A DNA stretch of 64,000 nucleotides from CAWDPQ01 sp963804245 (GTDB lineage: Bacteria; Acidobacteriota; Vicinamibacteria; Vicinamibacterales; 2-12-FULL-66-21), in contig CAWDPQ010000017.1 of the NCBI GenBank assembly GCA_963804245.1, positions 186,001 to 250,000 on the forward strand, read 5' to 3'. Under the pieces are notes generated by a model that was not told the DNA's origin, made no database searches, and saw only the letters and a list, made by a program, of their open reading frames with translations. Positions 24,044 to 33,421 of the stretch are shown piece by piece. Within the stretch, counting starts at the first letter, position 1. Every line of letters begins with the position of its first letter. Made by a program: the position numbers and the translations under genes.

Positions 24044-26203
24044 TCAGCGACTGTGCGCCGTTGCGGTCAATTCGTCCGCAAGTGCATCCGGATCGAAGAC
24101 GGGCTGCCGGCACGTGAAGTCTCGGCAGACATAAGCTGCGGCACCGGGCCCGGCCGTCATCGAGCCAATAAACGGAAGACGCTCGGCGAGTGCGGCCTGC
24201 TTGTCACCAGGTTCCACCGGCACCTGAATGGCGAACGGCAGGTAGTGTTTGGACACAGCAGAATGGAGCGCCAGGGTAGTTTGGACCCGGCGCGGTCCGA
24301 CGATCACGATCTGGCTCAGACCGGCATGCCACGCCGATAGTGCGCTCAGCATCATCGGAGCGGCTCGACCGGCGGCGCCAATCTTCGGCCCGAGACGCGC
24401 GAGCGTGCGCTCGACTTTTTCCTGCGCGCCCTCAGCACCGGTCAGGTGCGCCAACGTCAAGAGATTGAGCACCGACACCGAGCTCGCTGCCGGTTCCGCG
24501 CCATCGTAGTCCTCTTTCAGACGCAGGAGCACGGTCGGATCGTTGCCCGTGGTGCTGAACCAGCCACCATCCTGCTCGTCCCAGAACTGCGTATCCTGAC
24601 TTGTCTGTAGCGTCGTTGCCCACTCGAGCCACTGCGGATCGCCGCTCGCTTGAAACAGCTCGAGAAGCCCGAAGATCAGATACGCGTAGTCTTCGGCATA
24701 TCCGTCGATCGCCGCCTCACCGTCCCGGTAGCGGCGCAACAGCCGAGCGTCGTCCGGGCGCCACAGCGTCGAGCGAATGAATCCCGCCGCGCGTTCAGCG
24801 GCCGCCAGATAGCGTGGGGCGGTCTCTCGATCCGAAAGCGTGCGTGCGGCGCGGGCGAATGCCGCAATCATCAGACCGTTCCAGGCGGTCAAGACCTTGT
24901 CGTCCAGGTGTGGCCGCGGTCGCCGCTCCCGCGCCTCGAACAACGTGATTCTCGCCGTGCGCAGGATAGCCATCACTTCTTCGGCGGTCTTATTACTTCG
25001 GATCGCCACCTCTTCGATCGTCTGCGCCGTGTACAGCAGATTCCTGCCGGTGAACTCCCCCTGCGGATCGTGTGGAGCATTGCCGTCGGGCTCAATCCCC
25101 CACCGGCGCTTGACGATGGCTGCGTCCTCGCCGATGAGCGTCTGGATTTCGGCATCGCTCCAGATGTAGAACGCACCTTCGCTTTTGTGCGCCGTATTGG
25201 AACCCGCCTGCTCTGGCGGAATACTGTCGGCATCCTCTGCCGAAAAAAACGCGCCGTGCGGTCCGGTCATGTCGCGCAGCACGTATTCGAGGGTGTCCTC
25301 CGCGACGCCCGCGTAAAACGAATCGCCGGTCGCCTGCGCTGCCTCGAGATAGGCAAGAACGAGCTGCGCCTGGTCGTAGAGCATCTTTTCGAAGTGAGGG
25401 ACCCGCCACTCGGCATCGACCGAATACCTGTGAAATCCACCGCCGATATGGTCGCGCATGCCGCCCAGGGCCATCGCGCGCAGAGTTTCCGCCGCCATCA
25501 ACAAAGGTGCTTGCGCCCCGCGGCCTTCCGCCGTACGACGTGCGTGTTCGCGGAGGAGGAACAACAGCTCTGAAGGACGCGGAAATTTCGGCGCGTCGCC
25601 AAAGCCGCCGCGTCTGGTATCGAACGTCATCTGGTATTGCTCGACCGCAACGTCGAGTGCGTCCACGGCGGCGACACCGGTCTCCCGCTGCCGTTTGCCG
25701 TCGCTCGTCACGAGCCGCAGTCGGTCGAACAGCTCAACCGCCGCCTGATCGACGCGGCCCCTGTCCTCCTTCCACACTCGCGCCAGCTCGTTCAGCAGAT
25801 CGACGAATCCCGGGCGGCCCCATCGAGACGACGGCGGAAAATAGGTGCCGCCGTAGAAGGGTTTGAGCTCCGGAGTGAGGAACACCGACATCGGCCAGCC
25901 GCCGGATCCCGTGGTGGCCTGTACGAACGCCATATAGACGCGGTCGACATCCGGTCGTTCTTCGCGATCGACTTTGATGGAGATGAAGCTCTGGTTGAGC
26001 ACGTCCGCGATCGACGCGTTCTCGAAGGACTCGTGCTCCATGACGTGGCACCAGTGACAGGTCGAGTATCCGATCGAGAGGAAGATGGGCTTGTTTTCCT
26101 CGCGCGCACGCGCGAACGCCTCCTCTCCCCAGGGGTACCAATCCACGGGATTGGCTTTGTGCTGCAGCAGATACGGGCTACGTTCGCCCGACAGGCGGTT
26201 CAC
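24044..26203 (-). CDS. Thioredoxin-domain protein of the YyaL/SPATA20 (DUF255) family
   Basis: The GTG at 26203 gives the family's standard start (MNRLSGERSPYLLQHKANPV, then DWYPWG); an ATG at 26248 is also in frame. The thioredoxin-like domain has C49-H-W-C52 in STCHWCHVMEHESF and TGSGGWPMSVFLTPELKPFY. The rest (to 719 residues) is an alpha/alpha toroid like N-acylglucosamine 2-epimerases (FHRYSVDAEWRVPHFEKMLY; LTAWNGLMIAAFARAA). Length matches the family. Role is unknown; a redox-linked glycan or cell-envelope role has been proposed for relatives. Only five bases separate it from the hydratase gene downstream. Confidence 0.93.
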   Translation of the reverse strand: MNRLSGERSPYLLQHKANPVDWYPWGEEAFARAREENKPIFLSIGYSTCHWCHVMEHESFENASIADVLNQSFISIKVDREERPDVDRVYMAFVQATTGSGGWPMSVFLTPELKPFYGGTYFPPSSRWGRPGFVDLLNELARVWKEDRGRVDQAAVELFDRLRLVTSDGKRQRETGVAAVDALDVAVEQYQMTFDTRRGGFGDAPKFPRPSELLFLLREHARRTAEGRGAQAPLLMAAETLRAMALGGMRDHIGGGFHRYSVDAEWRVPHFEKMLYDQAQLVLAYLEAAQATGDSFYAGVAEDTLEYVLRDMTGPHGAFFSAEDADSIPPEQAGSNTAHKSEGAFYIWSDAEIQTLIGEDAAIVKRRWGIEPDGNAPHDPQGEFTGRNLLYTAQTIEEVAIRSNKTAEEVMAILRTARITLFEARERRPRPHLDDKVLTAWNGLMIAAFARAARTLSDRETAPRYLAAAERAAGFIRSTLWRPDDARLLRRYRDGEAAIDGYAEDYAYLIFGLLELFQASGDPQWLEWATTLQTSQDTQFWDEQDGGWFSTTGNDPTVLLRLKEDYDGAEPAASSVSVLNLLTLAHLTGAEGAQEKVERTLARLGPKIGAAGRAAPMMLSALSAWHAGLSQIVIVGPRRVQTTLALHSAVSKHYLPFAIQVPVEPGDKQAALAERLPFIGSMTAGPGAAAYVCRDFTCRQPVFDPDALADELTATAHSR

Positions 26204-26286
26204 GATCGATCCTGCGAGAGCGTCTTCATCCGAACGATCGTACACCACATGTAGAGGATAGAATTCTGCGAGCGAAGCGCGCCGCC

Positions 26287-27045
26287 GTGGATCTCGCAGT
26301 CGAAACCCGGAGCCTGAGACGAGAGTTTGCCGGCGTGCCCGCCGTTGACGGGATTGATCTGTCCGTGCCCGCCGGCAGCTTCTACGGGTTCCTCGGGCCC
26401 AACGGGGCCGGCAAATCGACGACGATCAAGTGCCTGACGGGCTTGCTGCGGCCGTCGTCCGGGAGTGTACGAATTCTCGGGCTGGACCCGCTTGCCGAGC
26501 CGGTCGCCGTCAAACGACGGATCGGCGTGATGCCGGAGGATCTCGCGCTCTTCGACCGTCTCACCGCCGAGGAAACGCTGTCGTTCGTGGCTCAGGTCCA
26601 CGGCCTGGACGACGCGACGGCGGCCTCCCGCTCGAACGATCTGCTCGCGCTCATGGACCTGAAGCCGGCGTCCAATACGCTCGTCACCGACTTCTCGCAC
26701 GGCATGCGCAAGAAACTCTCACTGGCTGCTGCTCTTCTTCCCGCGCCCCGACTGCTCTTTCTGGACGAGCCATTCGAAGGCATCGACGCCGTGGCCTCAC
26801 GGCAGATCAAAGAGCTGCTGCAGTCGTTCGTCGGCCGCGGCGGGACGATCTTCCTCACGTCTCACATCCTGGAGATTGTCGAACGCCTGTCGACGCATAT
26901 CGGCGTGATCGCCCGCGGCCGGCTCGTCGCGCAAGGTCCGATCGACGAGCTGCGCAGAAGCGCCGAGGGTGGCCGGACGCTCGAAGAGCTCTTCATCGCG
27001 CTCGTCGGCGGCGAGAGACCGCAGGCCGCGCTGGACTGGATCTGA
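26287..27045 (+). CDS. ABC transporter ATP-binding protein
   Basis: The 252-residue protein has Walker A GPNGAGKST (37-45), Q-loop region VMPEDLALF, signature FSHGMRKKL (about 136-144), Walker B LLFLDEP (155-161) and the switch His in LTSHILE. It fits the ABC-2 type exporter subfamily (NatA/CcmA-like). The start is GTG at 26287. The partner permease starts 17 bases downstream, so the two form an exporter. Substrate unknown. Confidence 0.94.
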   Translation: MDLAVETRSLRREFAGVPAVDGIDLSVPAGSFYGFLGPNGAGKSTTIKCLTGLLRPSSGSVRILGLDPLAEPVAVKRRIGVMPEDLALFDRLTAEETLSFVAQVHGLDDATAASRSNDLLALMDLKPASNTLVTDFSHGMRKKLSLAAALLPAPRLLFLDEPFEGIDAVASRQIKELLQSFVGRGGTIFLTSHILEIVERLSTHIGVIARGRLVAQGPIDELRRSAEGGRTLEELFIALVGGERPQAALDWI

Positions 27046-27061
27046 TGCGGGTTCCAAGCGA

Positions 27062-28759
27062 ATGACGCCGACCGTCAGGATCCTGAAGGCATTTGCCTGG
27101 ATGCGGTGGCGAGTGCTGATGAACTCGCTCGAGCGTAGTGGTTCGCGCGATCTCCTGGAGCGGTTCTCGCTCGCCATCGAGCAGCTGGGACCGATCATGG
27201 CCGCAATCCTGCTGATACCGTCCGCCGTGCTGCTGGCGGGTGCCGCCGCATACAGCGGGTGGTCACTGGCGCAGGGTTCGACGCGGCCGCTGCCGTTCGA
27301 GGTCATACGCTTCCTGTTGTTTGCCACCTGCGGCCTCACCGTTGTCGGACCGCTGTTCCTGCCGGCAGCCGATCGCACGCACGCCGTGCGCCTGCTGCTG
27401 TTACCGATCTCGGGGCCGATCCTCTACTTCGCGCAAACCGTCACAGCTATCAGCGATCCCTGGATTCTGCTCGTCGTGCCGATCATTGCCGCGGTGCCAC
27501 TCGGCCTAGCGGTCGGCGGCGCGCCAGGCACGGCGATGCTGGCCGCTGTGGGAGGTTTGCTGCTGCTGGTGATTCTCCTGGGGATTTCCTCCATCGTCAC
27601 CAGCCTGATTCAGCTCATGGCGCGGAACCGCCGGCGCGGTGAGTTGCTGACGCTGCTCTTCATCCTCATCATTCCAGTCGTCGGTATGTTGCCCGCCCTG
27701 CTCGAGGACAACTCGCCGCCTACCCGGATCGAGGGCGGCGAGGCGGAAGAGCCGGGCACACCAGCGTGGCTCACCGCTCTGGAGAAACGGGTGCTGCCAG
27801 TCGTGCCATCGGAAATGTACGTCCGGGCGACGCGCGCGTCGGTAGATGGTCGTAAGTCGGACACGGTGGCTCCACTTTTGGGGTTGGCCGTTGCCGCCGG
27901 CCTCATCCACGCGACGGCGTTCGTCGTTTTCCGTCGGTTTCTCGATTCGCCGGGCACCACGGGATCGCAACAAAGAGGCTCGAAAGGAAGGTCGCGAACC
28001 TGGAGGCTGCCGGGAGCCTCGCCGGCAACATCGGCCGTGACGATCGCCCACATTCTCCTGACGCTTCGTACGCCGAGAGGGCGATCGACGGTGCTATCTC
28101 CGCTGATGGTGTTCGCGGTCTTGGCGGCGATGATGTGGAGAGGTTCGACGGCCGACTTCGACATCGTCCCACTCGAGAGCGGTGTCGGGCTGGCGATCTT
28201 CGGTTCCTTCATCAGCCTGCTGACCGTCCTGCCCCTGGCGATGAATCAGTTCGCGATCGATGGTCCGGGATTGACCCTGGAGTTTCTCTCGCCGCTCGAC
28301 GACAGGGATCTGCTTCGAGGAAAGGCTGTTGGCAATGCCTTCATCGGGGCCATTCCGATGCTCATCTGCATTGCCGTCGCGGCGGTGCTCTTTCCGGGCG
28401 GTTCGCTGTCAGCATGGTTGTCGATACCCATCGGTATTGCCGCGTCGTATGCCCTGATTGCTCCTGTCGCGGCCGCGCTGTCAGCCGTGTTTCCCCGAAC
28501 CGTCGATCTCAACAGCATCGGACGCGGCAGCAACGCGCACGGCGCAGCAACATTGCTGGGACTGCTGGCGAGCATGGCTTCGGGAGCAGCATCCCTCGGC
28601 GTCAACCTGGCCATCATGCGGTCGGTCGCCGCGCCTCAGCTCGCGCTGACATTGATGCTCATGTGGTTGGCGGGGTGCATTGTGGTAGCGCGATTACTCT
28701 TCGTGCCCGTTCGCGCGCTATTCGCGCGGCGGCGAGAGAACCTTGTCCTCATCCGCTGA
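27062..28759 (+). CDS. ABC-2 type transporter permease
   Basis: The 565-residue membrane protein has about 12 hydrophobic segments, in two halves separated by a soluble loop around residues 230-320 (EGGEAEEPGTPAWLTALEK). This fits a fused ABC-2 type permease. It starts 17 bases after its ATPase. The last part (VVARLLFVPVRALFARRREN) ends in a basic tail on the cytoplasmic side. Substrate is not predictable; the subfamily includes drug, polysaccharide and lipid exporters. Confidence 0.85.
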   Translation: MTPTVRILKAFAWMRWRVLMNSLERSGSRDLLERFSLAIEQLGPIMAAILLIPSAVLLAGAAAYSGWSLAQGSTRPLPFEVIRFLLFATCGLTVVGPLFLPAADRTHAVRLLLLPISGPILYFAQTVTAISDPWILLVVPIIAAVPLGLAVGGAPGTAMLAAVGGLLLLVILLGISSIVTSLIQLMARNRRRGELLTLLFILIIPVVGMLPALLEDNSPPTRIEGGEAEEPGTPAWLTALEKRVLPVVPSEMYVRATRASVDGRKSDTVAPLLGLAVAAGLIHATAFVVFRRFLDSPGTTGSQQRGSKGRSRTWRLPGASPATSAVTIAHILLTLRTPRGRSTVLSPLMVFAVLAAMMWRGSTADFDIVPLESGVGLAIFGSFISLLTVLPLAMNQFAIDGPGLTLEFLSPLDDRDLLRGKAVGNAFIGAIPMLICIAVAAVLFPGGSLSAWLSIPIGIAASYALIAPVAAALSAVFPRTVDLNSIGRGSNAHGAATLLGLLASMASGAASLGVNLAIMRSVAAPQLALTLMLMWLAGCIVVARLLFVPVRALFARRRENLVLIR

Positions 28760-29372
28760 CTCTCAGCCGAAACCCCGCATCTGCCACATCGCGATTCCAA
28801 CTTAATAGCGGAGCTGAACGTAGCTCGACCGTTCCACTGCTCAGCCGTTTGAAACTGTGTGTTGTTGGCTACCCACCGAGACCCTTGGAAGGTATATCGC
28901 CGCTTACACTGGATGCTCGAGTTATCTCGTTTTCCCTTGGTTTTTGGCCTTTTCCGATGGCATATCGGTTGCTGTCTTGGATGGCGTCGGTCGCTCGGCG
29001 GCCGGCAGCCGCTCCGGTGTTCAGCTGGAGCAACCGCCTCACCATCATTAGCCTGCCAAAAGGCTGCAGGGAGTGTCTTCGGACCTCCCTGCCTTGTCAT
29101 GTACGGGTCGTTCGTTTGGAGCGCGTTCGGTTCGCGCTTCGCGTTCGTTTCATCAAAGTAGAGCAAGGACGAGTGCAGCACACCCCATTGGCACTCGCGT
29201 TGCTCTAATGACCGTGACACTTCGCTTCGGCGTTCCGCTGGAGCACAAGCCCCGTCCTTAGACCTTGCCTACGGCGCAGGGAGAGTCGAACGACCTCCCT
29301 GTCCCGCCATGTACGGTCACGTTCATGCTTCCCGATAGCGCGTGATATTTCTATCAGCGATGAGACATCTCG
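28760..29372. other. Gene-free stretch with two copies of a hairpin repeat
   Basis: No coding frame is supported over about 600 bases, which look less GC-rich than the flanks. Two similar 50-base blocks, 29066-29115 and 29276-29326, both start GCAGGGAG, form a stem with CTCCCTG about 19 bases on, and end in CATGTACGG. They are arranged as direct repeats about 210 bases apart. They could be parts of a structured RNA or of a mobile element remnant. Confidence 0.5.
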
Positions 29373-30905
29373 ATGCCCCGTAGCCGCTCACTCTGGATCG
29401 ACACCGACTACTCCGATCGCTTCGGACCGTTGATGACCGATGGCGTGGCGGATGTGTGCGTCATTGGCGCCGGAGTGGCGGGGCTCACCACCGCGTATCT
29501 TCTCGCGAGAGAAGGCCACTCCGTCGTGGTTCTGGACGACGGGAGTCCAGGATGTGGACAGACGGGCGTGACCACGGCACACCTCTCGTATCAGATCGAC
29601 GCCGGCTACAAAGAGATTCTCCGATTGCACGGACGCGAGGGCGCGAGGCTGGCCTACAACAGTCACCGTGCGGCCATCGATCGTATCGAGGCCATCGTTC
29701 AGCTCGAAGACATCCAGTGCGACTTCGAACGCGTCAGCGGATACCTGTTCCCTGCCGAGGGTCATGGGCCAGCGGAGATCGACGCAGAGCTCGACTCGGC
29801 CAAAGCAGCCAGCGTCCTCGTTCAGCGGCTGAGCACTGCTCCCGTCCGAGGTTTTTACAGCGGACCGTGTCTTCACTACCCGCGACAGGCGCAGTTTCAC
29901 CCCCTCAAATACCTGAACGGTCTGGTCAACGCCCTGGAACGACTCGGTAGTCGACTCCACACCGGCACGCGGGTGGAATCGGTGACTGGTGGCGACACGG
30001 CTGTGGTTTCAACTGCGGGTGGACGGTCGATCACCGCGAAGTCCGCCGTTGTCGCTACGAACGTCCCCTTCAACGATCGGCTGGCCATCCATACGAAGCA
30101 AGCGCCCTATCACACCTACGTCGTTGCTGCGCGTGTACCGCCGGACACCATCACCCACGCGCTGTACTGGGATACCGCGGACCCGTATCACTACGCTCGG
30201 CTGCATCGTGTGACCAGCGCGCACATCGGCGGCGACAACGACGAGCCCGTTGATCTCCTGATCGTCGGCGGAGAGGATCACAAAGCCGGTCAGGCTCAGG
30301 ACGCCGAACGGCGGTTCGGCAGCCTCGAGGCTTGGATGCGGGAGCGCTTTGCGGCCGCGGGCGACGTCGAGTTCCGGTGGTCGGGGCAGGTGATGGAAAC
30401 GCAGGATGGTCTGGCATTCATCGGACGCAATCCGATGGACGCCGACAACGTATATGTGGTGACCGGCGACTCGGGTATGGGACTGACGCACGGTACCATC
30501 GCCGGGATCCTGATCACCGACCTCATCGGCGGGCGACAGAATCCATGGATGGATCTCTATGATCCATCGCGAATTCGCACTGGTGCCGCCGCCGAGTTCG
30601 TGAAGGAAAACCTGAACGTGGCCCTGCAATACACCTCGTGGCTGACGGGCGGTGAAGTGAGCAGCGTCGAGGAAATTGCGCCGAACAGCGGTGCGGTGAT
30701 CCGCGAGGGGTTGCTGAAGGTTGCCGTCTTCCGGGACGAATCAGGCGAGCTTCATCGTCGATCGGCTGTGTGCACCCATCTCGGTTGCATCGTCGCCTGG
30801 AATCCTGCCGCATCGACCTGGGACTGTCCATGCCACGGATCCCGCTTCGACAAGCTCGGAACAGTCATCAACGGCCCGGCCTCGACAGACCTGAAGCCGG
30901 TCTGA
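29373..30905 (+). CDS. FAD-dependent oxidoreductase fused to a Rieske [2Fe-2S] domain
   Basis: The N-terminus has a dinucleotide fold (VCVIGAGVAGLTTAYLLARE) of the DAO/GlpD-type family, with the C-terminal FAD site in VVTGDSGMGLTHGTIAG. The last 50 residues are a Rieske domain with ligands C467-T-H469 and C485-P-C-H488 (VCTHLGCIVAW; WDCPCHGSRFD). Total length 510. Such fusions are found in environmental bacteria and are thought to pass electrons from an amine or hydroxy substrate via FAD to the cluster. Substrate unknown. No signal peptide, so it is probably cytoplasmic. No neighbouring redox partner gene is seen. Confidence 0.9.
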   Translation: MPRSRSLWIDTDYSDRFGPLMTDGVADVCVIGAGVAGLTTAYLLAREGHSVVVLDDGSPGCGQTGVTTAHLSYQIDAGYKEILRLHGREGARLAYNSHRAAIDRIEAIVQLEDIQCDFERVSGYLFPAEGHGPAEIDAELDSAKAASVLVQRLSTAPVRGFYSGPCLHYPRQAQFHPLKYLNGLVNALERLGSRLHTGTRVESVTGGDTAVVSTAGGRSITAKSAVVATNVPFNDRLAIHTKQAPYHTYVVAARVPPDTITHALYWDTADPYHYARLHRVTSAHIGGDNDEPVDLLIVGGEDHKAGQAQDAERRFGSLEAWMRERFAAAGDVEFRWSGQVMETQDGLAFIGRNPMDADNVYVVTGDSGMGLTHGTIAGILITDLIGGRQNPWMDLYDPSRIRTGAAAEFVKENLNVALQYTSWLTGGEVSSVEEIAPNSGAVIREGLLKVAVFRDESGELHRRSAVCTHLGCIVAWNPAASTWDCPCHGSRFDKLGTVINGPASTDLKPV

Positions 30906-30927
30906 ACTTGGCGCGATCGGTCGGTTC

Positions 30928-31722
30928 CTAGCGTGGCATCGTCTTGGCCGGCGGCAGCTGTCGCAGGCGCGCCTTGACTCGCTGGAATTCCGGACTGTTC
31001 CGGCGACCGCCGGTGCGCGACGCTTTCCGCAGCCGCGCGGCACGCTCGGCGGGAGCGGGGTGACTCGAGAGGAAGACGTCGACGGAGCTCGGGTCGCGTC
31101 CCTGCTGACGTTGCAGGATCTCCATGAACTCGAGCAGGCCATGGGCGTCCCAACCGGCCCGTCGCACGATCTCGGCTCCGACGCGATCCGCTTCGCGTTC
31201 GTCGTCGCGACTGAACTTCAGCATGTAGCCGCCTGCCAGCACCTGCGCGCCAGCCTGCGCCGCCCGGGCGCTCCGATCGTTGCCCAGGACGGCGCCGAGC
31301 AGGCCCAACAAACCATCCGCGACGAGGCGCTTGGTCAGCTGATCCGCGGCGTGCCGTCGCGAAATGTGCGCCACTTCGTGCGCGAGGACGCCGGCGAGCT
31401 GCGCCTCGTTGGTCGCGGCCTGAAGGGCGCCCCGGTTGATCCATATCGGACCGCCGGGCAGCGCGAAGGCGTTGATCTCTTTGTAGTTCGCAATCGAGAA
31501 GCTATACGGATAGCGGGAACCGCCGGCACGGGACGCGATGCGACGTCCGATCGATGTCACGTACGAAACCACCCTACGATCGGACACTACGGGCAAGTCT
31601 TTTCGCACCCGCTGCTGCGCCTGGCGACCGATCGCGATCTCCTCCTGAACCGAGATCAGAGCGTATCCGGCGAGGGGCACCGTCAGGAGAGCCAGCCAGA
31701 GGACCGGCGCGGCGCGCCTCAT
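30928..31722 (-). CDS. M48-family zinc metallopeptidase (BepA/LoiP-like)
   Basis: The 264-residue protein has an N-terminal signal or anchor (PVLWLALLTVPLAGYALISV), the zinc motif H115-E-V-A-H119 and the third ligand region EREADRVG (E177). INAFALPGGPIWINRGAL is the usual M48 lead-in. Length fits the periplasmic M48C peptidases that remove misfolded outer-membrane proteins. The ATG overlaps the stop of the BrkB-like gene by four bases, so the two are translated together; an envelope quality-control role is likely. Confidence 0.92.
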   Translation of the reverse strand: MRRAAPVLWLALLTVPLAGYALISVQEEIAIGRQAQQRVRKDLPVVSDRRVVSYVTSIGRRIASRAGGSRYPYSFSIANYKEINAFALPGGPIWINRGALQAATNEAQLAGVLAHEVAHISRRHAADQLTKRLVADGLLGLLGAVLGNDRSARAAQAGAQVLAGGYMLKFSRDDEREADRVGAEIVRRAGWDAHGLLEFMEILQRQQGRDPSSVDVFLSSHPAPAERAARLRKASRTGGRRNSPEFQRVKARLRQLPPAKTMPR

Positions 31723-32657
31723 ACGCGGGGCGCAGGGGCGGCGGGGATCTCCTCCGGTCTACGCCGCCGCAGCCGCGCGTTGGCGGCAGTCACCTCGACC
31801 CCGTACAGCAGAACCACAGCGGAAATGTAGACCCAGAACAGGAACACCACAACGGCGGCGATCGATCCGTGCACGCTGAAGCGGGACATGTCGCGCACGT
31901 AGAAGGAAAAGCCCGCGAGCGCCCCGCGCCACAGAAGTCCGGTGATGACCGCTCCCACCCAGACATCGCGGAATCGGACCTGGGCGTTGGGCACGAAATA
32001 GAACACCAGCCCGACGACGAGGATGAAGATGAGGGTTGTTGCCCACTTCAAGGCGATGCTCTGCAACTCCTGGAGGATCGGAATGCGAGTGACGACTTCG
32101 GCAAACCACCGCGCTTCGACGACATTGACCGCACTGACCAGGAAAAGCCCGACGACCAGCAGCACGCTGGCGAGAAGCAGCATGACGAATGAAATCAGCT
32201 TGTGTTTGAAGAAGCTTGGCTGCTTCTCGACGCCCCAGGCGTGATTGACGGCCGACGTGATCGCCCCGAAAACGCCCATCGCCGCCCACGTCATCAGCAC
32301 GCTGCCCGCAACCCCCAGGCGAAGACCCGCCTGCTGCAAGGCGGTCAGTTGCTCGTCCACGAATCCGAATTTCTGGGGAAAGTATTTGAGCACGAAGTTC
32401 AATACCGCCTGCCGGTCCGCTTCGGTGCTCGTGATGCTGGCGATAATGGAGAACGCGAGGAGGAAAAACGGGAACAGGGAGAGCAGCGCGTAATAGGCGA
32501 TCGACGACGCAAACGTGAGGTCGTCGCTGCTGTAGAAGCTCATGAGCCCGCGCCAAATCGCGAGCCAGGTGAGGCGAATCTCGGCGCGACTTCTGGCGAG
32601 TATGCGACGATAAAAAGAAAAACGCGTCGGGTGCGGGCTCTTTACCGGCGCACTCAC
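31719..32657 (-). CDS. YihY/BrkB-family inner-membrane protein
   Basis: The 312-residue protein has six hydrophobic segments and the YihY signature: LTFASSIAYYALLSLFPFFL near the front, VLMTWAAMGVFGAITSAVNH in the middle and FSVHGSIAAVVVFLFWVYIS plus VVLLYGVEVTAANARL near the end. Family members were once called ribonuclease BN, but this is now known to be wrong; the function is unclear, with some evidence for a lipid-transport role. Its start overlaps a small membrane protein gene and its stop overlaps the M48 peptidase gene. Confidence 0.93.
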   Translation of the reverse strand: MSAPVKSPHPTRFSFYRRILARSRAEIRLTWLAIWRGLMSFYSSDDLTFASSIAYYALLSLFPFFLLAFSIIASITSTEADRQAVLNFVLKYFPQKFGFVDEQLTALQQAGLRLGVAGSVLMTWAAMGVFGAITSAVNHAWGVEKQPSFFKHKLISFVMLLLASVLLVVGLFLVSAVNVVEARWFAEVVTRIPILQELQSIALKWATTLIFILVVGLVFYFVPNAQVRFRDVWVGAVITGLLWRGALAGFSFYVRDMSRFSVHGSIAAVVVFLFWVYISAVVLLYGVEVTAANARLRRRRPEEIPAAPAPRV

Positions 32658-32863
32658 GCGTTCATTCTATCGCCAGCACTCTCAATCCACGCGCGCCGCA
32701 GCTCATCGCTGAACCATGCCGGTATCGTCCCGGTCAGCGCGACGCCGGCGAGGTGAAAGGCGGCCCGTCGCAGCGACGGCGTACGGAGAACATAGTACAC
32801 CGCGCCCGCTGCCGCGAGGGCGAGGACCACATTCGCCGTTTTGCGAGCTTGAGCTTCCGTCAT
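32654..32863 (-). CDS. Small membrane protein (69 aa)
   Basis: The product (MTEAQARKTANVVLALAAAG) has one clear hydrophobic segment (about 9-26) and a second weaker one (FHLAGVALTGTIPAWF), then a basic tail. No family is recognised. The gene overlaps the BrkB-like gene by four bases (ATGA), so it belongs to the same unit. Confidence 0.55.
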   Translation of the reverse strand: MTEAQARKTANVVLALAAAGAVYYVLRTPSLRRAAFHLAGVALTGTIPAWFSDELRRAWIESAGDRMNA

Positions 32864-32929
32864 CAGTCTGCCACGTGCGTACGTGCTGACGTGACTGCTA
32901 CGGGCTATGTGCCGAACGGGCTATGTGCC

Positions 32930-32966
32930 GACGTGCTACGTGCACCGAAGTCGCACGTAGCACGTC
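32930..32966. repeat. Perfect 14-base inverted repeat in an ACGTG-rich patch
   Basis: GACGTGCTACGTGC (32930-32943) is matched by GCACGTAGCACGTC (32953-32966) around a nine-base loop. The flanking 32870-32990 holds several more ACGTG and GGGCTATGTGCCG copies. It lies between two minus-strand genes and could be a terminator stem for the YtxH gene or a repeat-derived cruciform. Confidence 0.6.
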
Positions 32967-32987
32967 AGCCACGTCGCACGTGCTTGC

Positions 32988-33374
32988 CTATCCCCGATTC
33001 GTTCCTGCCGGGGTGTAACCGCCGGTCGTTCCCGTCGCCGAGGTGCTGCCGAAGCCGCCCGACGAGGAACCGGTGGAACTGCCGAATCCCGTATCGCTCG
33101 ACGTACCCGGAGCGCCCGTTCCGCGCGCGCGGTCGTACGCTTCACGTCCGCGTTCGACGATCTGGCTCACCTTCTCGGTCGCCTGCTGATAGGTGTCATT
33201 GGCCGTCGTCTTGAGGCGACCGGCCTGCTCACCGAGCTGATTGCGCAGCTCATTTCCTGGTTTCGGTGCGAACAACATTCCGAGGCCGGCGCCGAGCACC
33301 GTTCCCGCGAGCAAGCCCATCAGAAACGAGCCACCGCCGTCTTCACGTTCGTACCGATCGTATTCGTACGCCAT
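32988..33374 (-). CDS. YtxH-domain protein with Gly/Ser/Thr-rich tail
   Basis: The 128-residue protein opens with a short acidic head, a hydrophobic Gly-rich span (GSFLMGLLAGTVLGAGLGML), the YtxH hallmark FAPKPGNELRNQL and an amphipathic helix (EKVSQIVERGREAYDRARG). The last 40 residues are low complexity (SSTGSSSGGFGSTSATG). YtxH proteins are general-stress, membrane-associated and of unknown biochemical role. It stands first in a minus-strand set of three small envelope genes preceding the MCE transport genes. Confidence 0.8.
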   Translation of the reverse strand: MAYEYDRYEREDGGGSFLMGLLAGTVLGAGLGMLFAPKPGNELRNQLGEQAGRLKTTANDTYQQATEKVSQIVERGREAYDRARGTGAPGTSSDTGFGSSTGSSSGGFGSTSATGTTGGYTPAGTNRG

Positions 33375-33421
33375 GCAACCTCCTGTTAACCTTCATCTCT
33401 ACCCAATAACGCGTCGGGCGA

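Noticed and set aside
28636..29220. Minus-strand frame of 194 codons over the gene-free stretch
   Set aside because: It overlaps the permease end, has no domain, and its composition is not that of the neighbouring genes.
29066..29326. Group II intron domain V
   Set aside because: The hairpin blocks share a GTACGG end but not the 34-base domain V fold, and no reverse transcriptase is present.
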